From Acinetobacter sp. NIPH 2699 (lineage in GTDB: Bacteria; Pseudomonadota; Gammaproteobacteria; Pseudomonadales; Moraxellaceae): a DNA stretch of 64,000 bases. Made by a program: the position numbers and the translations under genes. Below the pieces are notes generated by a model. That model saw only the letters and a list, made by a program, of their open reading frames with translations. It searched no databases and was not told the origin of the DNA. The stretch is taken from assembly GCF_022549355.1 (NCBI RefSeq), contig NZ_JAKZGL010000003.1, positions 1-64,000 of the forward strand. Reading direction: 5' to 3'. Below, piece after piece: positions 15,839 through 26,511 of this stretch. Positions within the stretch are counted from its first letter, which is position 1. Every line of letters starts with the position of its first letter.

Positions 15839-18520
15839 TTAACCTGTATTACGTAAACCCGCCGCAATCCCTGCAATACTGACCATTAAGGCATGATCAA
15901 CAGGACTGTGCTCGGATTGATGCTCTGCCAAATATAAACGACGACGCTTCATCAATTCTGCCTGTAATAAATGCAGAGGTAATAAATAGGGTTTACGCAC
16001 CTGCATAGATTGATTCAGTACTTCGTTGTTACTGAGCAGTTTGGATTCACCTTTAAGGCTGAGCAAGGTATTGACCGCGTTTTGTAGTCGTTGGCGTAAC
16101 TCAGCTCCCAATACTTTTAAATCCTGATCTTGGGTGAGATGCGATTCATAGTACAGTGCAATATCGGCATCAGATTTTGACAAGACCATTTCCAACATAT
16201 CAATTAAGGTTTGGAAATAAGGCCACTGTTCCAGCATCTCATCCAGTGTATTTTTATGTTGCTCATGCACTTGGTTAATCGCAGTTCCTGTTCCGAGCCA
16301 AGCTGGTAGCATGAGACGAATTTGCGTCCATGCAAATACCCACGGGATCGCACGAAGGGATTCAATGCCACCACTGACTTTGCGTTTTGCTGGGCGAGAA
16401 CCGAGCGGTAGCATTTGTAGCTCAAGTTCTGGTGTGACCGTACGCAGATAACGGACGAAATTTGGATTTTCACGCACAGTTTGACGGTAGACTTGTACTG
16501 ATAAATCGGTCATCTGATTCATCAAGGCGCGCCATTCTTGCTTTGGTTCAGGCGGTGGCAGTAAGGTCGCTTCCAATGTGGCAGCGGTATAGATTTCTAG
16601 GTTTTGTAGCGCGATCCCTTCTAAACCGAATTTAAAGCGGATCATTTCACCTTGTTCAGTGACACGAATCGCTCCTGAGATCGACCCCGGTGGTTGAGAA
16701 AATAACGCTTGTTGGGTCGGCGCGCCACCACGGCTGATCGAGCCGCCACGACCATGAAACAGGGTCAGTTGCACGTCATGTTTTCTGGCTATCGCGGTGA
16801 GTTCTTCTTGAGCGCGATATTGTGCCCAATTGGCCGACATAAATCCTGCATCTTTGGCAGAATCTGAATAGCCAATCATCACTTCATGTTTGCCTTGAAT
16901 ATGCTGTTTGTACCAATCCATATTGAATAGGGTATTCATGGTTTTGGCTGCGCCGTCTAGGTCTTTGAGTGTTTCAAATAAAGGTACGACCCGTAATGAT
17001 TGCTGAATCCCTGCTTCTTTTTGCAAGAGTAAAACCGCAAGCACATCACTTGGATATTCCGCCATTGAAATGATATACGCTCCCAAACTTTCACTGGGTT
17101 GTTCTGCCAACGTGCGCATGGTCGCGAAGACTTCCAGCACATCGGGGTGCTGAATTAAGCTACCTTCGGGTTCATTTAAGTATTTCGGCAGTAATGGGCG
17201 TTTACTTTGCAATTCCTGAATCAGAAAATTCTGCCGTGCTTGTTCTGTCCAAGATTCAAAATTGCCTAAACCTAAATATTCAGTAATCGCTGAAATGGCT
17301 TGGCGATGTCGTCCTGATTCTTGGCGAATATCCAGTTTTAATAATTCAATACCAAAGCAATTGACTCGATAGATGAAATCTAGCAATTGCCCATTGGCGA
17401 TTTCGGCTAAATTACTCTCCATCAAAGAGCGATAACACAGCAGTAAAGGTGCCAATAGTTCATCTGAGGTCTTGATGATATTGCTATCGTCGGCTTCTAA
17501 ACCTTGTAAACGCTGTGCCAACCAATAACGAGTTGCTTTTAGGCGTTCTCGTGTTGAACGTAAATATTCACGATACGGTTCTGGATGGTCATAACCCAAA
17601 GCTTGGCTCAGCTCAGCGGAGCAGTTCTGAATCGAGAGTTCCCAGCGTAGATTTTCAATATCACGTAGGTATAAATCAGCAGCTTGCCAACGGGATAACC
17701 ACAGTACTTCCTGTGTGACTTGATATGTGACATTGGGATTACCATCGCGGTCGCCCCCCATCCATGACGCAAAACGGACTGGTGCAATGGTGATTGGTAA
17801 AGACTGTTCGCAATGCTGTTGTGCCAATTCATTCAGTTCACGTACAAATTTAGGTACAGCATTCCATAAGCTTTGTTCAATGGTGGCAAAGCCCCACTTC
17901 GCTTCATCCACAGGCGTTGGGCGGTGTTGACGAATTTCATCGGTTTGCCAAGCGGAACTTACCAGTTGTTTCAGTGTGGCAATGCTGTGTTGGCGTTCTC
18001 TCGGGGTCAGTTTCTGTTGATCCAGTTGGGATAAACAATCGGTAATATCATCATATTTTTGAATCAAGGTACGGCGGCTGACTTCAGTTGGATGTGCAGT
18101 CAGCACCAATTCAATTTTTAAATCACAAATTTGTTGGAATAGTTGTTGTTCACTGATCTGCTGGGTTTTAAATTTTTCAAATAAATGCGAAAGTGGGTTT
18201 GGATTCGGTGCATGCTCATCAGATTCAGCCTGACGACGGCTGCGCACCACATGATATTGTTCAGCGATATTGGCGAAATTGAGAAAGTGGGAAAATGCGC
18301 GCGTCAGTGGCAGAATTTCTTCATCTTTTAAGTTGCGGAACAGTTGTTCGAGTTGTTTTTCTGCTTCGATTTGACCATCACGTGCCCCTTTGGCCAAGGT
18401 ACGGATTTGCTCAATTTGATTAAACAATTCTTGCCCAGCATGTTGCTTTAACGTTTCACCAAGCAAATTACCTAATAATCGGACATCTTCACGTAATGGA
18501 GCAGTGATTTGCTGAACCAT
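15839..18520 (-). CDS. ppc: Phosphoenolpyruvate carboxylase
   Basis: An 893-residue cytoplasmic enzyme that carboxylates phosphoenolpyruvate to oxaloacetate, refilling the TCA cycle. Signature catalytic segments are present: LTAHPTEVSRRTL near residue 135, LDIRQESGRH, the glycine-rich FHGRGGSISRGGAP loop, and a C-terminal SIAGIAAGLRNTG ending in the Asn-Thr-Gly required for activity. Length is typical (E. coli 883). GAGGGAGA forms a good ribosome site before the ATG. Monocistronic; the 168 bases upstream should hold its promoter. Confidence 0.97.
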   Translation of the reverse strand: MVQQITAPLREDVRLLGNLLGETLKQHAGQELFNQIEQIRTLAKGARDGQIEAEKQLEQLFRNLKDEEILPLTRAFSHFLNFANIAEQYHVVRSRRQAESDEHAPNPNPLSHLFEKFKTQQISEQQLFQQICDLKIELVLTAHPTEVSRRTLIQKYDDITDCLSQLDQQKLTPRERQHSIATLKQLVSSAWQTDEIRQHRPTPVDEAKWGFATIEQSLWNAVPKFVRELNELAQQHCEQSLPITIAPVRFASWMGGDRDGNPNVTYQVTQEVLWLSRWQAADLYLRDIENLRWELSIQNCSAELSQALGYDHPEPYREYLRSTRERLKATRYWLAQRLQGLEADDSNIIKTSDELLAPLLLCYRSLMESNLAEIANGQLLDFIYRVNCFGIELLKLDIRQESGRHRQAISAITEYLGLGNFESWTEQARQNFLIQELQSKRPLLPKYLNEPEGSLIQHPDVLEVFATMRTLAEQPSESLGAYIISMAEYPSDVLAVLLLQKEAGIQQSLRVVPLFETLKDLDGAAKTMNTLFNMDWYKQHIQGKHEVMIGYSDSAKDAGFMSANWAQYRAQEELTAIARKHDVQLTLFHGRGGSISRGGAPTQQALFSQPPGSISGAIRVTEQGEMIRFKFGLEGIALQNLEIYTAATLEATLLPPPEPKQEWRALMNQMTDLSVQVYRQTVRENPNFVRYLRTVTPELELQMLPLGSRPAKRKVSGGIESLRAIPWVFAWTQIRLMLPAWLGTGTAINQVHEQHKNTLDEMLEQWPYFQTLIDMLEMVLSKSDADIALYYESHLTQDQDLKVLGAELRQRLQNAVNTLLSLKGESKLLSNNEVLNQSMQVRKPYLLPLHLLQAELMKRRRLYLAEHQSEHSPVDHALMVSIAGIAAGLRNTG

Positions 18521-18688
18521 TGTATTTCTCCCTCAACCATCGCTTGTTATTGTCTAAAAAATTTTGCGCCTTAGCTGGCTCATGTTGCAAGGATCTATGA
18601 AGTATCGACAGACCCTATTCTTCGACTATAACGTGATTGAGAAACAATCCAAGTGCAGAATGCAAAGAAATGTGAAATTTCTTGAAAA

Positions 18689-19306
18689 TTATGATTGATA
18701 TTTAAGCAAAAAAAGCGCAATTGCGTGTTGAATCATCTGATCGATTTCAGTGATTGTGGGAACTGGGGTCAAGCCCAATAAAACTCTATGGTGACGTGTA
18801 CCTAACATCAGGGACAAGATTAATTCTGTTTGTATCAGCGGCTCATCTGCTTGAATAAATTTAAGCGCGATGGCTTGCTGAAAAAAGTCACACCAAACAT
18901 TGCACATGCGAGTGTGCGAGGCATCAAAAAATTGTTGTGTTAATGGACTCTGTTCAGCAGCAAGCTCGAACAGGACGCGATCAAGTTTTAGCGCTTCTGG
19001 TAAATAAATAATACTTAATGCGCGGTGACACATTAGATAGAGTGCTTGTTCAAAGTTGGTTTCAGCGGTTAATACAAATTCTTTGGCGCAAATAGATTCT
19101 TCACAGGTTTCCTCAATCGCACAAAGAAACAAGTTGGCTTTATCTTGGAAGTGATTATAGACCGTGAGTTTGGTCACGCCAGCTTCTTTGGCGATTTGAT
19201 TCATATTGGCTGCGTGATAGCCCAATTTTAAAAAAATAGATTTTGCAGCCTGTAAAATTTTGGCTCTTTTTTCTAAATCTTTGGGACGGCCACTGCTAAT
19301 TTGCAC
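18689..19306 (-). CDS. TetR/AcrR-family repressor of the adjacent RND efflux operon
   Basis: A 205-residue regulator. Residues about 12-58 form the TetR helix-turn-helix (NMNQIAKEAGVTKLTVYNHF with the recognition helix), and the rest is an all-helical ligand domain of the AcrR C-terminal type. It is divergent from the RND adaptor and permease genes. The 164-base gap between them contains a 42-base palindrome (19353-19394), so it most likely represses the efflux genes and itself. Inducer unknown. Confidence 0.9.
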   Translation of the reverse strand: MQISSGRPKDLEKRAKILQAAKSIFLKLGYHAANMNQIAKEAGVTKLTVYNHFQDKANLFLCAIEETCEESICAKEFVLTAETNFEQALYLMCHRALSIIYLPEALKLDRVLFELAAEQSPLTQQFFDASHTRMCNVWCDFFQQAIALKFIQADEPLIQTELILSLMLGTRHHRVLLGLTPVPTITEIDQMIQHAIALFLLKYQS

Positions 19307-19352
19307 GTTATCGTTCTCTTTTAATTTAATTCAAAATCAATCTGCTAGATTT

Positions 19353-19394
19353 AATTTTTAATTAGTGTACTCATGGGTATATTAATTAAAAATT
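19353..19394. promoter_or_regulatory. Operator palindrome between TetR gene and RND efflux genes
   Basis: Two 18-base arms, AATTTTTAATTAGTGTAC and GTATATTAATTAAAAATT, match as inverted repeats at 16 of 18 positions around a six-base centre. The site lies about 46 bases from the TetR start and 76 bases from the adaptor start, where it could overlap both promoters. This size and symmetry fit one or two TetR-family dimers. Confidence 0.75.
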
Positions 19395-19470
19395 AAACAA
19401 TTTATGATGGTTACTGTCAACAGACTTTATTGTGCCTTAAAAAATCAATTTGAATAAGAGCGAAACAGAG

Positions 19471-20571
19471 ATGAATCTGCTAAATCATGTAATTGTGGGG
19501 TTGCTCGTACTCAGCAGTGTCACTTTATCAGCATGCCAAAAAGAAGTTCCTAAGACGGAGGAAGTTCCTTATGTCATGGTGACGCAACCGAGTCGTAATC
19601 ACACCGATCAAAAAAGCTATGCAGGTGATGTGCAGGCCAAACAACAAACTGCGTTGGCGTTCCGTGTTGGGGGACAAGTGACGGAGCGTTATGTTGATGT
19701 GGGTGATCGGGTCAAGGTTGGGCAAGTCTTAGCAAAACTCGATGTAAAAGATGCGCAATTGCAAATGAATGCAGCAAAGGCACAATTGGAAAGTGCACAG
19801 GCAGCAGCCAAAATTGCCACTGAAGAATATCAGCGTTATCAGCAACTGTTACCTGTCAATGCAGTCAGTCGCTCACAATTTGATGCCGTAAAAAATCAAT
19901 ACGAATCGGCACAAGCAAATTTGCAACAAGCACGATCGAACTACCAAGTTTCTGCGAATCAAACGGGATACAACCAGCTCATCTCCAATAAAAATGGGGT
20001 GATTACTGAGCGTCAAATTGAAACTGGACAAGTGGTCGCCGCAGGGCAGGCGGCTTATCAACTCGCGATTGACGGTGAGCGAGAGGTGGTTTTTGGCGTG
20101 CCGGAACAAGCGGTGAGTGGCATCAAAGTCGGTCAATCTGCATGGGTGACCTTATGGTCTCAACCAGAGGCACGTTTTGCGGCAAGTGTTCGTGAAGTTT
20201 CACCCGCAGCAGGTCAATCAAGAACATTTACCGTCAAAGTTTCGCTACTTGAGGGGCAGTCCAGTATTCAGCTTGGACAAAGTGCCCGAGTCTTTTTTGT
20301 CAGTCAGGACAGCAATGTTTTGAGTGTACCGTTGTCGAGTGTCACTGCGACCGATCAGCAAGCTTATCTATGGGTGGTCAATGCCGATCAAACCCTACGC
20401 AAAGTTCCTGTCACGTTGGGCACCTATGGGCGCGACAGTGTGCCGATTTTGTCGGGTTTAAAAGCAACAGATTGGGTTGTAGTCGGGGGCGTACATTTGT
20501 TGCGTGATCAGCAAAAAATTCATCCGATTGATCGTGAAAATCGTGAAGTTACGATAAAAACTGGGGGTTAA
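19471..20571 (+). CDS. RND efflux periplasmic adaptor subunit (lipoprotein)
   Basis: A 366-residue membrane-fusion protein linking the RND pump to an outer-membrane channel. The lipoprotein signal ends LSAC (Cys22). It is followed by the biotinyl-lipoyl half motif with AFRVGGQVTERYVDVGDRVKVGQ, a helical hairpin (residues about 95-165) and beta-barrel and membrane-proximal domains. I start it at the ATG at 19471, where the lipoprotein signal begins; the frame is open further upstream. The permease ATG follows two bases after the stop, so the pair is one operon. No outer-membrane factor is encoded here, so it must borrow one from elsewhere. Confidence 0.93.
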   Translation: MNLLNHVIVGLLVLSSVTLSACQKEVPKTEEVPYVMVTQPSRNHTDQKSYAGDVQAKQQTALAFRVGGQVTERYVDVGDRVKVGQVLAKLDVKDAQLQMNAAKAQLESAQAAAKIATEEYQRYQQLLPVNAVSRSQFDAVKNQYESAQANLQQARSNYQVSANQTGYNQLISNKNGVITERQIETGQVVAAGQAAYQLAIDGEREVVFGVPEQAVSGIKVGQSAWVTLWSQPEARFAASVREVSPAAGQSRTFTVKVSLLEGQSSIQLGQSARVFFVSQDSNVLSVPLSSVTATDQQAYLWVVNADQTLRKVPVTLGTYGRDSVPILSGLKATDWVVVGGVHLLRDQQKIHPIDRENREVTIKTGG

Positions 20572-20573
20572 TC

Positions 20574-23500
20574 ATGAAATTTAACCTTTCAGAATGGGCA
20601 CTCAAAAATAAGGGTATTGTGCTGTACTTTATGCTGCTATTGGGCATTGTCGGCGTGATGTCTTATTCCAAGCTAGCGCAAAGTGAAGACCCACCGTTTA
20701 CCTTTAAAGTGATGGTGGTACAAACGTTTTGGCCAGGTGCAACTGCCAAAGAAGTTTCAACACTGGTCACTGATCGTATTGAAAAAGAGTTGATGACCAC
20801 GGGACAGTATGATCGCATCATGGCTTATTCACGTCCTGGAGAGTCCTTGGTGACCTTTGTGGCGAAGGATAGTTTGCCATCCAGCCAAATTCCTGATGTT
20901 TGGTATAACGTGCGTAAGAAGGTTAATGACATCCGTTCGGAACTGCCAAGTGGTGTGCAAGGTCCTTTTTTCAATGATGAGTTTGGCGATACCTTCGGCA
21001 ATATCTATGTGCTGACAGGCAAAGATTTTGATTATGCGGTCATGAAAGAATATGCCGACCGTTTGCAACTGCAATTGCAACGGGTCAAGGATGTCAGCAA
21101 GGTCAATTTAGTTGGCTTACAAGATCAACGAATCTGGATTGAACTCTCAAATACCAAAGCGGTGCAACTCGGTGTTCCTGTGACTGCGATTCAGGAAGCC
21201 ATTCAAAAACAAAATGACATGGCCAGCGCGGGTTTCTTTGAAACTGGCACAGACCGTATCCAACTTCGAGTCAGTGGACATTTACACAGCGTCGAAGATT
21301 TGAAAAAAATGCCACTCTTGGTGGGTGATAAAACCATTCAATTGGGCGATGTGGCAGACGTTTATCGAGGGTTCAGTGAACCCGCTCAGCCGCGAATGCG
21401 CTTCATGGGCGAAAATGGCATTGGGATTGCGGTCTCTATGCGTAAAGGTGGCGATATTATCGCGCTGGGTAAAAACCTAGAAACCGAATTTACCCAGCTA
21501 CAAAAGAGCCTGCCATTGGGTATGAAACTGCAAAAAGTCTCCGACCAACCTGTGGCGGTACAACGCAGTATTCAAGAGTTCTTAAAAGTGTTGGCTGAAG
21601 CGGTGATTATCGTTTTATTGGTCAGCTTCTTTTCCTTAGGTTTCCGTACAGGCTTAGTGGTTGCACTGTCGATTCCTTTGGTCCTTGCGATGACCTTTGC
21701 AGGGATGTCGTTATTTGATGTCGGGTTGCACAAGATTTCTTTAGGCGCCTTGATTCTGGCATTGGGGCTGTTGGTCGATGATGCCATTATCGCGGTTGAA
21801 ATGATGGCGATTAAAATGGAGCAGGGCTACAGTCGGCTAAAAGCCGCAGGCTTTGCATGGCAAAGCACCGCCTTTCCGATGCTGACCGGAACACTGATTA
21901 CCGCAGCAGGTTTCTTACCGATTGCCACAGCACAATCAGGCACAGGCGAATACACCCGCTCTATTTTCCAAGTGGTGACCATTGCCTTGGTGGTGTCGTG
22001 GATTGCAGCGGTTTTATTTGTGCCTTATCTCGGTGAGAAATTATTGCCTGATTTTAGCAAGCAACAGCAAAAAGCGGCATGGTATCTACGGCTATGGGCG
22101 AGATTACGCAAACAACCTGCGCCAGTGGTGCAGGCACATACAGCGCATCATGATCCTTATCAGACCAAGTTCTATCAATCTTTCCGCCATGTGGTGGAAG
22201 TTTGTATCACTTATCGTAAAACAGTGATCGCCATTACCGTTGGGATTTTTGTATTGTCGGTGATGACATTTAAACTGGTACCACAACAATTCTTCCCACC
22301 GTCAAATCGTGCGGAAATTTTGGTGGATTTAAAACTGGAAGAAGGTGCTTCATTGACAGCAACGGAGCAGGCCGTACATAAAGTGGAACAGTTCCTCTCC
22401 AAACAAGACGGGATTGATAATTATGTGGCTTATGTCGGCACAGGTTCACCTCGTTTTTATTTGCCACTTGATCAACAGTTGCCACAAGCCAGCTTTGCCC
22501 AATTTGTGGTACTGGCTTCCTCTTTAGAGGATCGGGATGAGATTCGCCGTTCTTTAGACACCCAAATTAAGGCGTTATTACCGCAGGTACGTACCCGAGT
22601 CTCTTTACTGGAAAATGGTCCGCCTGTAGGCTATCCATTGCAATACCGTATTTCTGGTGAGGATTTGGGTACGGTGCGTCAGTGGGCACAAAAAGTTTCT
22701 AAAGTGCTCAGTGAAGATCCAAATACCACCAATGTGCATTTGGATTGGGGCGAGCCAAGCAAAATCATTGCAATTGAAATTGACCAAGATCGTGCCCGTC
22801 AAATGGGGGTTTCCAGTGTTGATTTAGCCAACTTCTTGAATGCCTCTGTCACAGGCATTGCCATGAATCAATACCGTGAAAAACGGGAGTTGATTGAGAT
22901 CCGTTTGCGTGGTGATCAAACCGAGCGTGCGGAAGTGGCGTCACTGGCAAGCTTGTCTGTTCCGACCAGCAAAGGTACGACTGTTCCTCTGGCACAAATT
23001 GCGCAAATTGAATCACGGTTTGAAGAAGGTTTAATTTGGCATCGTAACCGCTTGCCAACCATTACGGTACGGGCTGATATTCGAACGCAGTTACAACCTG
23101 CAACTGTGGTTCAACAATTGGCTGATCCGATGCAGGCGCTACGTGCAGAGTTGCCAAGTGGCTATCTCCTCGAAGTTGGAGGAACAATAGAAGAATCCGC
23201 ACGAGGTCAAAGCTCAGTCAATGCCGGGATGCCATTATTCTTGGCAGTGGTGATGACACTATTGATGATTCAGTTACGCAGTATGTCTCGGGCCACCATG
23301 GTATTACTGACCGCACCGTTGGGTCTGATTGGGGTGGTTGCATTCCTATTATTGTTCAATAAACCGTTCGGGTTCGTTGCAATGTTGGGAACGATTGCCT
23401 TATCGGGAATGATCATGCGAAATTCGCTGATTTTGATTGATCAAATTGAGCAAGACATTCATGCTGGGCATGCCGCGTGGGATGCCATCATTGGCGCCAC

Positions 23501-23702
23501 CATGCGTCGTTTCCGTCCTATTGTCCTCACCGCAATGGCCGCAGTCCTAGCGATGATTCCGTTATCCCGTAGTATTTTCTTTGGTCCAATGGCCGTTGCG
23601 ATTATGGGCGGATTGATTGTTGCGACCTTACTGACCTTATTTTTCTTACCTGCACTGTACGCAGCGTGGTTTAAGGTCAAGAAAACAGCACATCTAACAT
23701 AA
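20574..23702 (+). CDS. RND multidrug efflux permease (AcrB/AcrF family)
   Basis: A 1042-residue inner-membrane proton antiporter. Twelve spans are arranged as 1+5 and 1+5 around two large periplasmic loops. Span 4 contains LGLLVDDAIIAVEMM with the paired Asp residues that carry protons. GTLITAAGFLPI and the C-terminal GLIVATLLTLFFLPALYAAWF are further RND marks. Members export drugs, dyes, detergents or fatty acids; this pump's substrates are unknown. It is preceded by its adaptor and a divergent TetR repressor. Confidence 0.95.
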   Translation: MKFNLSEWALKNKGIVLYFMLLLGIVGVMSYSKLAQSEDPPFTFKVMVVQTFWPGATAKEVSTLVTDRIEKELMTTGQYDRIMAYSRPGESLVTFVAKDSLPSSQIPDVWYNVRKKVNDIRSELPSGVQGPFFNDEFGDTFGNIYVLTGKDFDYAVMKEYADRLQLQLQRVKDVSKVNLVGLQDQRIWIELSNTKAVQLGVPVTAIQEAIQKQNDMASAGFFETGTDRIQLRVSGHLHSVEDLKKMPLLVGDKTIQLGDVADVYRGFSEPAQPRMRFMGENGIGIAVSMRKGGDIIALGKNLETEFTQLQKSLPLGMKLQKVSDQPVAVQRSIQEFLKVLAEAVIIVLLVSFFSLGFRTGLVVALSIPLVLAMTFAGMSLFDVGLHKISLGALILALGLLVDDAIIAVEMMAIKMEQGYSRLKAAGFAWQSTAFPMLTGTLITAAGFLPIATAQSGTGEYTRSIFQVVTIALVVSWIAAVLFVPYLGEKLLPDFSKQQQKAAWYLRLWARLRKQPAPVVQAHTAHHDPYQTKFYQSFRHVVEVCITYRKTVIAITVGIFVLSVMTFKLVPQQFFPPSNRAEILVDLKLEEGASLTATEQAVHKVEQFLSKQDGIDNYVAYVGTGSPRFYLPLDQQLPQASFAQFVVLASSLEDRDEIRRSLDTQIKALLPQVRTRVSLLENGPPVGYPLQYRISGEDLGTVRQWAQKVSKVLSEDPNTTNVHLDWGEPSKIIAIEIDQDRARQMGVSSVDLANFLNASVTGIAMNQYREKRELIEIRLRGDQTERAEVASLASLSVPTSKGTTVPLAQIAQIESRFEEGLIWHRNRLPTITVRADIRTQLQPATVVQQLADPMQALRAELPSGYLLEVGGTIEESARGQSSVNAGMPLFLAVVMTLLMIQLRSMSRATMVLLTAPLGLIGVVAFLLLFNKPFGFVAMLGTIALSGMIMRNSLILIDQIEQDIHAGHAAWDAIIGATMRRFRPIVLTAMAAVLAMIPLSRSIFFGPMAVAIMGGLIVATLLTLFFLPALYAAWFKVKKTAHLT

Positions 23703-23834
23703 TTATTTTGCGAATAGAGGTGCGAAATATTGAAAATTTCAATATAGTAGCACCTATATTGAAGATCAAAAAAATAATGGAATTCTATCGCATGGCTGAT
23801 TTGGCAAAATGTGATGAATGAGGTGATATAGCGC

Positions 23835-24212
23835 ATGGGCCAAGGTAATATTGAGCAGCATCGCCGTTACGTGGCGATTTCTTACGTGTTCATGTTTCTT
23901 GCATTATTTACAATCGTGTTTGCCGCATTTGCGTACCTGTTAGCGCGAAAAGTTGCAGTTGTGGATAATGCTGAGGTGTGGATACATGCGCACGCACTTT
24001 GGATTATGCGTAATGTTTTGTTATTTATCCTAATGGCTTTCTTTGCCGCGCTGTGGTTTATTCCATTGTTCTTTTTGGCGTGGGATAGCACACTGTGGAT
24101 CACAGCGATGACGGTCACTGGTGTAGTGTTTAGTGCAATTGCATGGTTATTTCTGTTGAATGCTTGGTTTAAAGGCATTGCTAAGTACTTTAAAAATAAA
24201 GCTGTTTTCTAA
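23835..24212 (+). CDS. Small four-span membrane protein, function unknown
   Basis: A 125-residue protein with about four hydrophobic spans: residues 15-37, 54-74, 78-95 and 90-115 approximately. The loops are short, the N-terminus is hydrophilic and the C-terminal tail basic (KYFKNKAVF). I do not recognise a family. It stands alone, 130 bases after the RND permease. The ATG has a plausible GAGGTGA ribosome site. Codon use matches the neighbours, so it is likely a real, genus-restricted gene. Confidence 0.7.
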   Translation: MGQGNIEQHRRYVAISYVFMFLALFTIVFAAFAYLLARKVAVVDNAEVWIHAHALWIMRNVLLFILMAFFAALWFIPLFFLAWDSTLWITAMTVTGVVFSAIAWLFLLNAWFKGIAKYFKNKAVF

Positions 24213-24267
24213 TTTTATCTTTTTTTATTGCGATAGACCTTGTAAAGATATCCTATAGCCCCTATTA

Positions 24268-24308
24268 AGGCTCTGTTGGCTTTTATAAATAAAATGTCAG
24301 CAGAGCCT
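24268..24308. repeat. Imperfect hairpin upstream of dnaJ
   Basis: AGGCTCTGTTGGC (24268-24280) pairs with GTCAGCAGAGCCT (24296-24308) at 11 of 13 positions. It lies between the small membrane protein gene and dnaJ. A terminator for the former is the simplest reading, but the following T-tract is weak. Confidence 0.5.
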
Positions 24309-24355
24309 ATTTGTTTGTAGAAATTGAATTAATTCCGTGAGGAGCACCGCCAACC

Positions 24356-25474
24356 ATGGCTAAACGTGATTATTATGAGGTTTTAGGCGTTTCGAAAACC
24401 GCAGGTGATGATGAGATCAAAAAAGCCTATCGTAAGTTGGCGATGAAGTATCACCCAGACCGTAATCCAGACAACGCTGAAGCTGAAGACAAATTTAAAG
24501 AAGCCTCTGAAGCTTATGAAGTACTTTCTGATAGTGAAAAGCGCAGCATGTATGATCGCGCTGGACACAGCGCTTTTGAAGGTGGTTTCGGCGGTGGCGG
24601 TGGTGGTTTTGGTGGATTTAGCGCAGAAGATATTTTTAGCCAATTCGGTGATATCTTTGGCGGTGCGTTTGGTGGTGGCGGTGGTCGTCAACAACAGCGT
24701 CAACGTCGTGGTTCAGACCTTCGCTATGTCATGGAACTTACTCTTGAGGAAGCGGTTAAAGGGATCAAAAAAACCATTACCTTTACTGCACCAGCACCTT
24801 GTGATGTTTGTGATGGCAAAGGGTCTAAAAATCCGAAGGATGTAGAAACCTGTCGTACCTGTCACGGTGCGGGTCAGGTGCGTATGCAGCAGGGTTTCTT
24901 CTCTGTTCAGCAAACCTGTAGCACGTGTCGTGGTCAAGGTAAAATCATTAAGAATCCGTGTCATGCATGTCATGGTTCAGGTGTTGCTGATCGTCAGCAA
25001 ACCCTTGAAGTGACGATTCCTGCTGGGGTAGATAACGGTGATCGCGTACGCCTAACCGGTAAAGGCGAAGCGATTCGTGATGGTCAGTCAGGTGATTTAT
25101 ACGTTGAAGTCGTGGTTCGTGAACACGAAATCTTCCAACGTGATGGTGCTGATCTTTATATGGATGTTCCTGTCAGCATTGCGGATGCCGCTTTGGGTAA
25201 AGAGCTTGAGATCCCAACACTTGATGGTCGTGTCAGCCTAAAAGTTCCTGAAGGTACACAAACAGGTAAAATGTTCCGTTTACGTGGTAAAGGTGTTCGT
25301 CCTGTGCGTAGTAGTATGCAAGGTGATTTACTGTGCCGTATTGTGATCGAAACGCCTGTGAACTTAACCAGCCGTCAGCGTGAGTTGTTAAAAGAATTAC
25401 AAATTTCTTTTGATGGTGAAGACAGTACATCTTCTCCAAAGAAAAAATCATTCTTTGATCGTCTATTTGATTAA
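24356..25474 (+). CDS. dnaJ: Chaperone DnaJ (Hsp40)
   Basis: A 372-residue co-chaperone that delivers unfolded proteins to DnaK and stimulates its ATPase. The J domain (residues 1-70) has the HPD motif in [10 protein letters not shown] Gly/Phe-rich linker follows (about 75-115). The zinc region has four repeats, [24 protein letters not shown] and CHACHGSG. The C-terminal substrate-binding domains complete the type I Hsp40 layout. GTGAGGAGC provides a strong ribosome site. dnaK is not adjacent in this window. A terminator follows. Confidence 0.98.
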   Translation: MAKRDYYEVLGVSKTAGDDEIKKAYRKLAMKYHPDRNPDNAEAEDKFKEASEAYEVLSDSEKRSMYDRAGHSAFEGGFGGGGGGFGGFSAEDIFSQFGDIFGGAFGGGGGRQQQRQRRGSDLRYVMELTLEEAVKGIKKTITFTAPAPCDVCDGKGSKNPKDVETCRTCHGAGQVRMQQGFFSVQQTCSTCRGQGKIIKNPCHACHGSGVADRQQTLEVTIPAGVDNGDRVRLTGKGEAIRDGQSGDLYVEVVVREHEIFQRDGADLYMDVPVSIADAALGKELEIPTLDGRVSLKVPEGTQTGKMFRLRGKGVRPVRSSMQGDLLCRIVIETPVNLTSRQRELLKELQISFDGEDSTSSPKKKSFFDRLFD

Positions 25475-25490
25475 TCGACATCAACAGAAA

Positions 25491-25514
25491 AAACCTGCTT
25501 CAGCAGGTTTTTTT
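25491..25514 (+). terminator. Terminator of dnaJ
   Basis: AAACCTGCTTCAGCAGGTTT followed by four more T's, about 16 bases after the dnaJ stop. Confidence 0.93.
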
Positions 25515-25556
25515 GTGGGAATTTTTTAGCGGAACGATAGAGTTTTGCTATAGTAG

Positions 25557-26411
<855 letters not shown>

Positions 26412-26511
26412 AATCTTGGTTTTTTGCACTATAAAAAAGAGCTTGTCGAGCTTTTCGCTTAGATCAAAGTGAAGCAAGCTCTCGCTATCATTAAAAGAAT
26501 TGGGCATTGCC

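Noticed and set aside
24268..24308. AGGCTCTGTTGG inverted repeat as an insertion-sequence end
   Set aside because: It only loosely recalls IS6-family ends, the arms are 15 bases apart with no transposase, and no target duplication is seen. A hairpin or terminator is simpler.
26435..26490. Inverted repeat AGAGCTTG / CAAGCTCT between dapB and the START gene
   Set aside because: Eight-base arms 30 bases apart without T-run or conserved context; could be chance.
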